Positions 14,581 to 25,478 of a DNA stretch of 64,000 nucleotides are shown in pieces. Below the pieces are notes generated by a model, which ran no database searches, was not told the DNA's origin, and saw only the letters and a program-made list of their open reading frames with translations. Positions within the stretch are counted from its first letter, which is position 1, and each line of letters opens with the position of its first letter. The translations under genes were made by a program, and so were the position numbers. The stretch lies in NCBI GenBank assembly GCA_944989445.1, contig CALYLW010000181.1, positions 104,764 to 168,763 of the forward strand, in the 5' to 3' direction. This stretch comes from Ampullaceana balthica. Lineage: Eukaryota; Mollusca; Gastropoda; Lymnaeidae.

Positions 14581-15320
14581 GGGCCATCCATAAATGACGT
14601 CCTTGTCGTCATGCTATTTTGGCTGTTCTTTCCCCCCTAGTCACACGTCGTCATAAAAACTTAGACCCTTTTTCAATATGACGTCACAAAGCTTTTCCCC
14701 ACCCTCCCCACCATAATAACCGTATTTTCTATTTGAAAATGAGCATGTTTCAAATCAATTTTTTGTCATTTAAGTATGTTTTTAGTGTAAGGCTGCACTA
14801 TAATATCGTAACATGCGTGAAGCCATGCAAAACATCCTATATAATAAAAGGCTAAGTTCTGCCCCGTCATCTATAGCGATTGGTCTCTCAAACACACATG
14901 ACTCCTACAGCCAATCATATCAAGTTTACGCGTTAATTTTTGGTGCAGTATTTCTTCCAAGACTTTATTTTGAGTTATGCGCGTTGGGATTTATAGTCAA
15001 AAGCTCTGTTTTTACGAGTTATTTATTTTAACTATAATGAATAGTATTTTTGACGTGATGCACATGTATGCCTGTCGAGACGGCTGTTGAAGGGGAGTTA
15101 CAACATGCCACCGAACGGTGGCGGAACGTCCTTGGAATGGCTTGGTTGCTCGTCTTTTAATAAAGTGTCAGTAATCAAATATTTTAGTGAAACTTTTATT
15201 TAAAGTTGCGCGTTTTGATGTGACATCACATTTATTAAACACCCCCTTTCGTCACACATCGTCAAAAATGTGTGAATCTCCCCCCCCCCAGTTGCGTGAC
15301 GTCATTTATGGAGAGGCCCC
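14581..15320. mobile_element. 740-bp TIR element nested in the hAT
   Basis: The ends are inverted copies sharing CCATAAATGACGTC (left, from 14581 GGGCCATCC...; right, to 15320 ...GGAGAGGCCCC reversed). TAAA flanks both sides, so the target duplication may be TAAA or TTAA-like, but one base of slippage leaves it unclear. No transposase is visible. Inside, at about 14990-15030, is a degenerate copy of the GGATTTATAGTCAAAA linker motif found in the unit array. The superfamily is unresolved. Confidence 0.65.
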
Positions 15321-15386
15321 TAAAAGGGCGGCAAATTGGAGACCGCCCCGGGCGGCAAAAGTTCTAGCTACGCCACTGTGTTCAAT

Positions 15387-16056
15387 ATAATACGCACCGC
15401 GAGACAGACAAGCATAAATAAACATTTACATATCGGAAAAAGATTATAAAATAGTATGTTCAATATAATATGCACCGCGCGACAGACTAGCATTAACATT
15501 TACATGCTACATAGAGATACAATGAAATATAGATATGGATACCAGGAAGCAGTGTGTTTTTGTCTTTTTTTTTATAAAAAATTTTTAAATTTTTTTTTAA
15601 ATAATAGTTTTAGAACATAGACTCTGTGATGAAAATAGGATATAAATAAACACACTGAAAGAGCGATACATTAATGTATTTTGGAATGTATGACACAAAG
15701 ATAGACTGAGCTAATGTGTTGACGATCGCTCAATGTCGTCTTAAGATTTCAACCGAATGCAGTCGAGGCATAATTTTTTTTAAATATAGTTATTAGTAAA
15801 AAAAAAGTATATGCTTATGCACATACTTTCTTTTTCCCAAAACAATGTCATAGAAATTTTGTTTTTTTTATTTCTTCTATCAGACTTTTTAAAAAAATTT
15901 AATTTAATTCTACTAATTGTAGAAAGCAGGGAAAACCAAATTACTGCACCAAAGCATCAAAAGGTCTGCAAATTAAAGATGCGCTGTAAAAAATATTATA
16001 TGACGTCATTGTTTTCGCTCATATTTTAATTTTGGAAAAGGGATCAATGTAATAAA
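15387..16056. other. Host flank of hAT with 78-bp direct repeat, no gene
   Basis: Two copies of GTTCAATATAATACGCACCG-like sequence start at 15380 and 15458, 78 bp apart, each followed by a CGACAGAC...AACATTTACAT segment. The same module occurs three times in reverse between about 29600 and 29790. The remainder is AT-rich with T and A homopolymers and no coding signal. Confidence 0.6.
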
Positions 16057-19000
16057 AACAAACCCGTAAAAACAAAGTTTTTGACTATAAATCCCTTATA
16101 TATGTGACAGAACTAAAAGTATTGATTATGTTCAAACGCGACAAATATTTACAGACTGAATCTGTCTTAACTCCCCTTTTATTTTAACCCGGGGGTGGGG
16201 GTGGGAGAGGGGAATGGTCTGGTCACCAATTGCTGTACCGAGCTCAGCGTGACACGTAAAATGTAAACAAAAGCACCCTGGTACATCGCGTCAACCCGTG
16301 AACTGAGCTGTCAGGTGGAAAAAACAACAATAACAAACGGTGAAATTGAATTACATACCTCGTATAGAGATAAACTAAAAATGCATTAATTTATTTACGG
16401 TACGTTCGGTCGATCTGAAATTTTGATAAGATGCATTGTTAGGTGACACGGCTGCATGTGCCAAATTTCAGCTTGATGGCTTCACGGGAAATGGGTCATT
16501 TTTTACTTTTGTTTTTCCGCCCGCCCAAGACAGAGAGACAGAGATAGACGGCGGTGAAGTTAATATAAGGGATTTAAAAAAAAACCCGTAAAAACAAAGT
16601 TTTTGACTAAAAATCCCTTATGTATGAGACATAACTAACAGTATTGATTATTTTCAAACATTTACAGACTGAATCTGTCTTAACTCAAGTTTGCTTCATA
16701 ACCCTAGGGGGGGAGGGGTGGGTGGGAGGGGGAGAGGGGAAAAGTCTGGTCACTGATTCGCTTGACCGAGCTCAGAGTGACACGTAAAATGTAAACAAAA
16801 GCGCCCCGTCGCTTCGTTGGGTCGCCGCAATGCGTCAGCTCAAAATTTCACGTGGGAAAAAAACAATAACAAACAGTGAATTTAAATTACATACCTCATA
16901 TAAGGATAAACTAAAAATGCATTAATTTAATTACGGTACGTTCAATCGATCTGAAATTTTGATACGATGCATTGTTAGGTTAGACGGGTCCGTGTGCCAA
17001 ATTTCAGTTCGATCGGATCATGGGAAGTGGTTCATTTTTGACTTCTATTTTTCCGCCCGCCGAGCCCATGAGAGAGATGATGAGACGGCCGCGAAGTTAA
17101 TATAAGGGATTTAATACAAGAAACCCGTAAAAACAAAGTTTTGACTATAAATCCCTTATATATGAGACATAACTAAAAGTATTGATTATTTTCAAACATT
17201 TACAGACTGAATCTGTCTTAACTCAACTTTGCATCATAACCCTAGTGTGGGGGGAGGGGTGGGTGGGTGGGGGGGGAGAGGGGAAAAGTCTGGTCACCGA
17301 TTCGCTTGACCGAGCTCAGAGTGACACGTAAAATGTAAACAAAAGCGCCCGTCGCTTCGTTGGGTCTCCTCAATGCGTCAGCTCAAAATTTCATTTTGGA
17401 AAAAAACAATAACAAACAGTGAATTTAAATTACATACCTCATATAAGGATAAACTAAAAATGCATTAATTTAATTACGGTACGTTCGATCGATCTGAAAT
17501 TTTGATACGATGCATTGTTAGGTTAGACGGGTCCGTGTGCCAAATTTCAGTTCGATCGGAAAATGGGAAGTGGGTCATTTTTGACATCTGTTTTTCCGCC
17601 CGCCGAGCCCAAGACAGAGACGGCCGCGAAGTTAAATTAAGGGATTTAAAAAAACAAACCCGTAAAAACAAAGTTTTTGACTATAAATCCCTTATATATG
17701 AGACATAACTAACAGTATTGATTATTTTGCAAACATTTACAGACTGACACCGAGTGATGTCCCTTGTCTTTAATAAATGGGGGTGGGATGTGAGGGGGTG
17801 TCGGCACGACGGTCGGCGTCAACACGACGGTCGGCGTCAACTCAAACTCACGTGGAAGTGGAAGAAAAAAACAATAAAAAACAGTGAATTTTGAATTACA
17901 TACCTCATATAAGGATAAACTAAAAATGCATTAATTTAATTACGGTACGTTCGATCGATCTGAAATTTTGATACGATGCATTGTTAGGTTAGTCGGGTCC
18001 GTGTGCCAAATTTCAGTTCGATCGGATCATGGGAAGTGGGTCATTTTTTGACTTCTGTTTTTCCGCCCGCCGAGCCCAAGACAGAGAGAGAGAGAGACGC
18101 CGGTGAAGTTAATATAAGGGATTTAATAAAACAAACCCGTAAAAACAAAGTTTTTGACTATAAATCCCTTATATATGAGACAGAACTGAAAGTATTTACA
18201 AATATCTACAGACTGAATCTGTCTTTACTCCCCTTTGCTTTTAACCCAAAAAGGGTGGGGTGGGGGTGGGAGAGGGGAAAGGTCTTGTCACCGATCGCTG
18301 GGGAAAGTTCACCGTGAAACGCCAAATGTAAACAAAAGCACGCCGCTTTACCTGGTTTAAGCACGAGACGTGTTCACACCGGTGGCTGGCCTGAAGTCAA
18401 GTGACCCGTAAAATGTAAACGATAGTGACCTCTACATATAGTTTATATAGATAAACTAAAAATGCATTAATTTAATTACGGTACGTTCGATCGATCTGAA
18501 ATTTTGATACGATGCATTGTTAGGTCAGACGGGTCCGTGTGCCAAATTTCAGTTCGATCGGATCATGGGAAGTGGGTCATTTTTGACTTCTGTTTTTCCG
18601 CCCGCCCGCCGAGCCCAAGACAGAGAGAGAGAGAGAGAGAGACGGCCGCGAAGTTAATATAAGGGATTTAATAAAACAAACCCGTAAAAACAAAGTTTTT
18701 GACTATAAATCCCTTATATATGAGACAGAACTGAAAGTATTTACAAATATCTACAGACTGAATCTGTCTTTACTCCCCTTTGCTTTTAACCCAAAAAGGG
18801 TGGGGTGGGGGTGGGAGAGGGGAAAGGTCTTGTCACCGATCGCTGGGGAAAGTTCACCGTGAAACGCCAAATGTAAACAAAAGCACGCCGCTTTACCTGG
18901 TTTAAGCACGAGACGTGTTCACACCGGTGGCTGGCCTGAAGTCAAGTGACCCGTAAAATGTAAACGATAGTGACCTCTACATATAGTTTATATAGATAAA

Positions 19001-19682
19001 CTAAAAATGCATTAATTTAATTACGGTACGTTCGATCGATCTGAAATTTTGATACGATGCATTGTTAGGTTAGACGGGTCCGTGTGCCAAATTTCAGTTC
19101 GATCGGATCATGGAAGTGGGTCATTTTTGACTTCTGTTTTTCCGCCCGCCGAGCCCAAGACAGACAGAGAGAGAGAGACGGCCGCGAAGTTAATATAAGG
19201 GATTTAATAAAACAAACCCGTAAAAACAAAGTTTTTGACTATAAATCCCTTATATATGAGACATAACTAACAGTATTGATTATTTTCAAACATTTACAGA
19301 CTGACACCGAGTGATGTCCCTTGTCTTTAATAAATGGGGGTGGGATGTGAGGGGGTGTCGGCACGACGGTCGGCGTCAACACGACGGTCGGTGTCAACTC
19401 AAACTCACGTGAAACTGGAAGAAATAAAACAATAACAAACAGTGAATTTTGAATTACATACCTCATATAAGGATAAACTAAAAATGCATTAATTTAATTA
19501 CGGTACGTTCGATCGATCTGAAATTTTGATACGATGCATTGTTAGGTTAGACGGGTCCGTGTGCCAAATTTCAGTTCGATCGGATCATGGGAAGTGGGTC
19601 ATTTTCGACTTCTGTTTTTCCGCCCGCCCGCCGAGCCCAAGACAGAGAGAGACGGCCGCGAAGTTAATATAAGGGATTTAAA
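16057..19682 (+). repeat. Tandem array of seven ~470-545 bp units with 13-bp inverted ends
   Basis: Approximate units: 16057-16577, 16578-17113, 17114-17650, 17651-18125, 18126-18669, 18670-19208, 19209-19682. Each has the linker ACCCGTAAAAACAAAGTTTT, then TAAATCCCTTATA, a variable G-rich part, the core TTAATTACGGTACGTTC ... CGATCTGAAATTTTGATACGA, the phrase GTGCCAAATTTCAGTTCGAT, a (GA)n stretch after CCGCCCGCC, and TATAAGGGATTTA. The two 13-mers are exact inverted repeats of each other, so each unit looks like a small TIR element copied in tandem. Three variants occur in the order A-A-A-B-C-C-B, differing in the first half. No gene is encoded; short frames over the CAAATTTCAG region are incidental. 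A relative with the same architecture lies reversed at 29347-29826. Confidence 0.9.
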
Positions 19683-19935
19683 AAGAGGATTTGATGATGG
19701 TTAATTATAAAATTAAAAAACAAAGGGGGCGCCGTAGGCGCCCTACAACCCCTATTATAAAATACTTTGTGTACATTTCAGAAAGTTTAATATTTCGTAT
19801 TTATCAAACAAGGACAAGTTAGTTGGGCTTTGGAAAAAGGTCGGCGCCGTAGGCGCCCTAAAAACGTGCATTTTTTAATAAAATAAATAGATTTCAGCTG
19901 AAAACTTCCGTCATTTTTGACGGGTGATACGCTAG
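19683..19935 (+). mobile_element. Helitron 3' terminus
   Basis: A stem-loop CCGTCA-TTTT-TGACGG (19908-19923) lies 8 bases before CTAG (19932-19935), which is followed by T. A hairpin just upstream of CTRR next to a T is the diagnostic Helitron 3' end. Upstream are two copies of GGCGCCGTAGGCGCC (about 19728 and 19843), themselves able to fold. The matching 5' TC end was not identified, so how much of the preceding array belongs to this element is unknown. Confidence 0.72.
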
Positions 19936-19948
19936 TATATATATAAAT

Positions 19949-20720
19949 TAGGGCTGTTAACGATTAATTCAAATTCAATCGTCAACTTTTTTAAAATTAA
20001 CGATTAATTAATCGTTAATTTCGATTAAAGCCAAAGATTAAAATTTACGATGTCATAAGTAGCACTTATTAAACGTTCTTGTTGAAAATCTAAATAACAC
20101 TGGAATTTCTCCTTTATATGTCATCTTTTAAAGAACTACGCAAAAAGACAGTGTATTGACATTATGTGGTTCAAGTAATAAGCGGGTCTAATTGACAATA
20201 TAACCAGCCGAAGTGAACAATCATTCACATTGAACTGAGGTAACTGGTATGCACAAAACAGTCTTGGCAAGGAATGGCATTATCGGATATCGGTGTTCAT
20301 TAAGTTTCCACCATTGAAGAGGGTTAATGGATTCAAGAACTTTCATCTCCATTTTGTAACGCAGTAATTCATCAGAAGAGCTGTCGTCATTTTCTGTCTT
20401 TTAGCCAGACTCCATTACTACCATTAGCCTAATACGCTTTTCATTTGGTTTGATAAGTAGGCGAAGCGTTAGAACCATGGTAGGCAAACTTTATCAACAT
20501 TTTGAACATTCTCGTCAGTGAATAGTTTAACACCAAAATATTCGTGTAATCGTCAGGAAATGTATTATTTATCGGCCGCTATTTTTTTTATTATTTCTTC
20601 TTTACTTTTTGACTTCCAATAATTTGTAAGTGATGGGTCGATAAATCGTTAAAAAATAATTTAATCGTTAACCTTTTAAACGATTAATCGAGAAATTCAT
20701 CGTTAATTTCCGCAGCCCTA
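19949..20720. mobile_element. Non-autonomous hAT-like element, 772 bp
   Basis: Ends are TAGGGCTGTTAACGATTAAT and, inverted, TAGGGCTGCGGAAATTAACG, both followed by repeated CGATTAAT/ATCGTTAA words. Flanks ATATAAAT (19941-19948) and ATATTAAT (20721-20728) match at 7 of 8 positions, as expected for a hAT target duplication. I recognise no transposase inside. It lies 13 bases after the Helitron CTAG end. Confidence 0.78.
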
Positions 20721-20741
20721 ATATTAATATAAATAAATAAA

Positions 20742-20743
<2 letters not shown>

Positions 20744-20800
<57 letters not shown>
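20744..20800. repeat. (AT)n microsatellite
   Basis: An uninterrupted AT dinucleotide tract abuts the left end of the inverted composite at 20801. It is the likely insertion target or was expanded after insertion. Confidence 0.9.
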
Positions 20801-20804
<4 letters not shown>

Positions 20805-20899
20805 ATAGCTGTAATTACGTAATGCCGTCTGGTGTCTCTGAGATTATTTTACTGGTGCTGTCCCCTGTCTTTGGGATTGTTTTTATGTTGTTGCTATTC

Positions 20900-20900
<1 letters not shown>
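20801..20900 (+). repeat. Left 100-bp inverted repeat
   Basis: Unique-looking sequence with the words ATTACGTAATGCCGTCTGG and ACTGGTGCTGTCCCCTGTC, ending in TTGTTGCTATTC. It pairs with 27974-28073. Confidence 0.9.
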
Positions 20901-20935
<35 letters not shown>

Positions 20936-20967
20936 TGCTATTCTATATATATATATATGTTGTTCCT

Positions 20968-21027
<60 letters not shown>
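20901..21027 (+). repeat. (TA)n-TGTTGTTGTTGCTATTC modules, left arm
   Basis: Two modules of the 17-base punctuating motif (one shortened to TGTTCCTATTC) separated by pure (AT)n tracts, running up to the 5' end of H1 at 21028. Confidence 0.85.
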
Positions 21028-21030
<3 letters not shown>

Positions 21031-21971
21031 ATATATATAAGACGCATTTGTTGTCTGTCTGTCTGTCTGTCTGTTCCCTAATAACTCAAGATCCAGACAA
21101 CCAAATAACGTGAAATTTGGTACACGTACACAAAATTATACCGGAAGGGTTATTAAACAGGTTTCGTTCCATATATATAAGATACTGGGGGCCGGGGGCC
21201 CAAAATGTAGTTTTTCCTTATATGAGCTATATAAAATAAAAATTATTGAAAATTAAGACGTAAAATAATGACGCAAAATAATAAACATTTTGGTGTCGAG
21301 ATTAACAAGAAGGCAACTATCGCCATAAAATCATTGTTTTGCTATTGTTGTTGATTTGTTGTTGTTGCTTTTGTTGTTGCTTTTGTTGTTGTAGTTGTTG
21401 TTTTGTTGTTGTTGCTTTGTTGTTGTTGTTGTTGTTGTTGTTTTGTTGTTGTTTTGTTATTGATGTTTTTGTTGTTGTTTTGTTTTTGTGGTTGTTTTTG
21501 TTGTTGTTGCTGTTGTTGTTTCTGTTGTTGTTGCTTTTGCTGTTGTTGCTTTTGTGTTGTTTTTTGCTGTTGTTGTTGTCCACATCCCTTGCCCTGCGAC
21601 GACAATGCCCTTCATGTTGTTGTTGCTTTGTTGTTGTTGCTGTTGTAGTTGTTGTTTTGTTGTTGTTGCTTTGTTGTTGTTGCTGTTGTTGTTGTAGTTG
21701 TTTTGTTGTTGTTTTGTTGTTAATTTTGTTGTTTTTGTTGTTGTTTTGTTTTTGTCGTTGTTGCTGTTGTTGTTGCTGTTGTTGTTGTAGTTGTTGTTTT
21801 GTTGTTGTTGCTTTGTTGTTGTTGCTTTGTTGTTGTTGCTGTTGTTGTTGTAGTTGTTGTTTGATGTTGTTTTGTTTTTGTTGTTTGATTTTGTTGTTTT
21901 GTTGCTGTTGTTGTTTTTGTTGTTGTTGCTGTTGTTGTTAAACCCGGGAATAGCCGGGTACTTGCCCCTAG
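21028..21971 (+). mobile_element. Helitron H1, non-autonomous, 944 bp
   Basis: The 5' end is TCTATATATATAAGACGC, followed by (GTCT)n and a conserved ~230-bp leader. The 3' end has the stem ACCCGG-GAATAG-CCGGGT, a short gap and CTAG (21968-21971) before T. The interior from about 21335 is almost entirely TTG-based repeats (TTGTTGTTGC, TTGTTTTG). One conserved island near 21590 reads CACATCCCTTGCCCTGCGAC then GACAATGCCCTTCATG. Long Leu/Cys/Val or Gln/Asn frames there are repeat artefacts. No Rep or helicase is present, so it would depend on an autonomous relative. Confidence 0.88.
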
Positions 21972-22819
21972 TATCTCTATATATATAAGACGCATTTGTT
22001 GTCTGTCCGTCGTCTGTCTGTTCCCTTATAACTCAAGATCCAGACAACCAAATAACGTGAAATTTGGTACACGTACACAAAATTATACCGGAAAGGTTAT
22101 TAAACAGGTTTCGTTCCATATATATAAGATACTGGGGGCTGGGGGCCCAAAATGTAGTTTTTCCCTATATGAGCTATATAAAATAAAAATTATTGAAAAT
22201 TAAGACGTAAAATATTAAACATTTTGGTGTCGAGATTAACAAGATGGCGTTTATTGCCATAAAATAATGTGATGTGACGTCATAGTTTGAGTTCATATTA
22301 ATTTGTAAATAGGAAACAAAGTGAAAAGAGCAGTTATTATTTTAATTTATATTTTTAATTGTTAATATACCGCTGTGGGTATGCGTTTAAGTATTTGTGT
22401 GCACATGTGTGAATCAGTGAGTGTGTGTGTTTTTTGTTGTGAACTAAATGTTATGAAATGGTTTATTTTTATGTCTGTTAATGTTGCGCCTCTAACAAGA
22501 TTACGTATATATTTTTATAAAATTTGTTTGCAAATTACATATTTTTTTACTTTACACTGTTTCTTTTTTGTATATTCTATATGTATTTTATCCAGTCGTC
22601 CGATCAAGCTTTTTCCTTTTATCGGCGAGGGTAGGAGTCAATAATATCGTCCATCCCTGGGTGGCATAAACACTGTAGCTAAGCAACTGTGTTTATACTT
22701 TTTGCATAACTTAAACGAAACCAGCAGGGCACATTTTAAGCTCAAACATTGCGTTTCGAAATGTTTCTTTAAAACAAATAAACCCCATACAACAGAAAAA
22801 TGAATTATATAAATTATCA

Positions 22820-23650
22820 CTTACTGGGGGCGGGGCCAAAATGTATTTTTTTTCCGTATATTTAAAACTGACTCAAAACTAATTCTCCAACCTCCCGTGA
22901 GGGTAGAAGCATGAAACTTTTGGGAACTTGCCAAATACACTATTATGACGATAATTGGTGAAAAATAATGTAAACATTTCCACTCATGGGTGGCCGGGTG
23001 CCCCAAAACCGGTTTTTCCTTATATGGGCTATATAAAACTGAATCAACACCAATTCCTCATATTCCCGAGTAGGTAGAAGCATGAAAATTTGGAAAGTCG
23101 TTGAGTACCCTCCCGCAATGGTAACAGTCGAAAAAAGTATAAAGTTATCACTAACTGGGTAGGGGGGTGGGCGGGGGCCCAAACGTAGTTTTTTCTTAAA
23201 TGAGCTATATAAATCAGGCTCATCATTAAATCTCCTATTTCCTGTGTAGGTAGAAGCATGAAACTTTGTGAAGTTGTTATATACCCTCCCAAAATGGTAA
23301 CTGGCGAAACATTAATAAAAATTATCACTCACTGGGTGGTCAGAGGCCTGAATGTAGTTTTTTTTCATATATCAAACTGACTCATCAATAATTCTCCAAA
23401 TTACCATGTAAGTAGAAGAATGAAACTTTTGGAAGATTTTGAGTACCCTCGCGCGATGGTAACATGCGAAAAAAATATATAAAATTATTACTCACTAGGG
23501 GGCCTTGGGCCAAAATGTAGGTATTTTCCTAATATGAGCTATATAAAACAGACTAATCATTAAATATCCAACTTCCCGTGTAAATAGGAGCATGAAACTT
23601 TGGGAAGTTGTTGAGTACTCTCCCGCAATGATAACATACGAAAAAAAATA
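22820..23650 (+). repeat. Five tandem ~162-176 bp repeats inside H2
   Basis: The phrase GTAGAAGCATGAAACTTT recurs at about 22903, 23074, 23250, 23412 and 23583, each preceded by a GGGGGCC...AAAATGTAG-like segment and TATGAGCTATATAAA. The segment before the first copy is shared with the H1/H2 leader (ACTGGGGGCC...AAATGTAGTTTTTC), so the array grew from the Helitron leader itself. Confidence 0.8.
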
Positions 23651-23664
23651 TATAAAATCCAGGC

Positions 23665-25384
23665 AGATCAGGTCCGCCACAGAGTTCCCAGAGCAGCTGA
23701 AACAGCTGAGCAAAGAAACTCCAGGCATGTGCTGTTCCAGTGGTAAAGTCAAACTGCCCCCAATTCTAAAGCCACCAGAACCATTGTGCATTCTGTTGAA
23801 TGGTGAAACTGCACAATCAAAGGACTTTGTGAAACTTATTAGACTATTCAATAATATGTTTGCCGTGACTTCCTTCAAGTCTAATGTTGTCGTGAATAAC
23901 GGGTGGACACCAACATTCAAGGTCCAAGGCCAAGTGTACCACCATGCTGGACCTCTTCATCCAGTCAATGCTGTAGACAGCAAATATCTCCAGATTTACT
24001 TCTTGGGAGAAGATGAGCAAGTGCAAAGACGACTGGATTTGCTTGACAGTCCTGTTGACAGAAACATTGTCCTCAAACTGCAAAGAATGCTGCATCAGCA
24101 TAACAGCTATGTGAGGTCATTTAAAATGGCTGCTGAGATTATGGATAACACTCAAGTGGACTACAAAATCAAAATTTCCGGCAAAGCACCATTAAAGGAA
24201 CACAAAGGCAGATTCAATGCACCATCTGTTAGTGAAGTGGCATCATGATTGCTGGAGAGCTAGGTGATCGTAGAGACATTGTGCTGCATTCAAGAAGTTG
24301 CTCACAAATGCCACTTCAAAGGATTCAAGACACTCACAGGTCATATGATCCACTTCAGTATCCTCTGCTATTTGTTAGAGGAGAAGATGGCTATGATTTG
24401 AACATAAAAGATGTAAACAAGGCCACAAGCAATGACTACTATGCATATCGCATGATGCAAAGAGTCAACGAATTTAATACACTCCTCAGATGCCCGCGCC
24501 TTTTCCAGCAATACATAGTGGATATGTATGCTAAGGTTGAGAATGAGAGATTGCGTTTCATCAGACTCAACCAAACAAAACTTAGAGCTGAGGACTATGG
24601 TGTACTATTAGAGGCAGTAAGGAATGACAACAATGTGACTTCTGAAAATCTTGGCAAATTAGTGGTGCTGCCTTCATCCTTCAGTGGAGGGCCCCGTTAC
24701 ATGCATGAATATGCACAGGATGGAATGACCTATGTACGTCATAGAAACACAAGCATCAAGTAGATTTGCAATTATGTTACCAAGGGAAGTGATGCAGCCA
24801 TGTTTACTGTTGCAAATGAAATGCCGAACAGGCTTGATGGGGTTACCAATTAATTATCAACAAGGACGATACATTAGTAGCAGTGAGGCAGTGTGGCGCC
24901 TGCTTAACTTTCCCATCCATCAAAGGTATCCAACAGTTGTTCACTTGGCAGTACATCTTGAAGGAGGCCAAGGAGTATACTATAAACCAGGACAGCCAAC
25001 AGCACATTTGACAGACACTCCAACAAAGACTACATTAACAGCGTTTTTTGATCTCTGCAAAACAGATCCTCTTGCAAAAACATTGCTGTATTCTGAAGTG
25101 CCTAGACATTTTCGCTGGGATGCCAGTCAAAAGGTCTGGCAAATCCGAAAAAAGGTATACCTCTTGCAGACTTCCCGGGATATGTGACAGACAATGCCTT
25201 GGGAAGAGTGTACACTGTGCATCCTCACAACAGAGAAGCATTTCACATGCGCCTCCTGCTGCACCATATTCGGGGACCTATTTCATTTGAAGATCTCAAA
25301 ACTGTTATTGTGAAAGATGAGGATGGTGACATCCTTGAAATTAAGCCATGCAGCACATACACTGTTAAATGTACCATTTTATAG
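23665..25384 (+). pseudogene. Helitron Rep-region gene relic, HUH segment and helicase missing
   Basis: Four overlapping frames chain into one damaged protein. 23665-24248 gives the cysteine-containing start of the Helitron replicase (CCSSGKVKLPPILKPPEPL) and a YHHAGPLHPVN...YLQIYFLGEDEQ block. 24245-24763 gives the Helitron-like N domain (PLQYPLLFVRGEDGYD, YAYRMMQRV, FQQYIVDMYAKVENERL, LPSSFSGGPRYMHEYAQDG). A TAG at 24761-24763 is followed in the same frame by ICNYVTKGSDAAMF. Then 24732-25187 gives SSEAVWRLLNFPIHQRYP and TLLYSEVPRHFRWDASQ, and 25184-25384 gives DNALGRVYTVHPHNREAFHM. In intact Helitrons about 100 residues with the HUH nuclease motif lie between MTYVRH and the ICNYVTKG-like block; here they are gone. 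The superfamily 1B helicase is also missing. It cannot encode an active transposase. Confidence 0.9.
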
Positions 25385-25478
25385 CATGCAAGTAAACAGT
25401 TAGTTGTGTACGCTTCTACAGAAAACCTTATTTTAAACCCGGGAGAAGCCGGGTACTTGCCCCTAGTATATATATATC

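Larger units (their letters stand above)
12639..15378 (+). mobile_element. hAT DNA transposon, degenerate, with 8-bp TSD
   Basis: The element begins CAGTGGCGTAGCTAGA and ends with the inverted complement TCTAGCTACGCCACTG. Both ends continue into GC-rich subterminal repeats sharing CGCCCCGGGCGGC. It is flanked by a perfect 8-bp direct repeat TGTTCAAT (12631-12638 and 15379-15386), the target duplication expected for hAT. A relic transposase lies at 13504-14160 on the plus strand. A separate 740-bp element interrupts the right half (14581-15320). The host sequence on both sides belongs to the TGTTCAATATAAT...GCACCGCG repeat also seen at 15458 and, reversed, near 29620. The perfect TSD beside a broken gene suggests a fairly young, probably non-autonomous insertion. 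Superfamily assignment rests on TIR, TSD length and transposase tail. Confidence 0.9.
21976..25466 (+). mobile_element. Helitron H2, degenerate coding copy, 3491 bp
   Basis: It has the same 5' leader as H1 (TCTATATATATAAGACGC) and the same 3' hairpin (ACCCGG-GAGAAG-CCGGGT) with CTAG at 25463-25466. It starts four bases after the H1 CTAG. The interior contains unique AT-rich sequence (22300-22820), five ~170-bp tandem repeats (22820-23650) and a broken Rep-region gene (23665-25384). The helicase domain expected after Rep is absent. It is the most complete Helitron in the window and the likely relative from which H1, H3 and H4 derive their ends. Confidence 0.88.
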
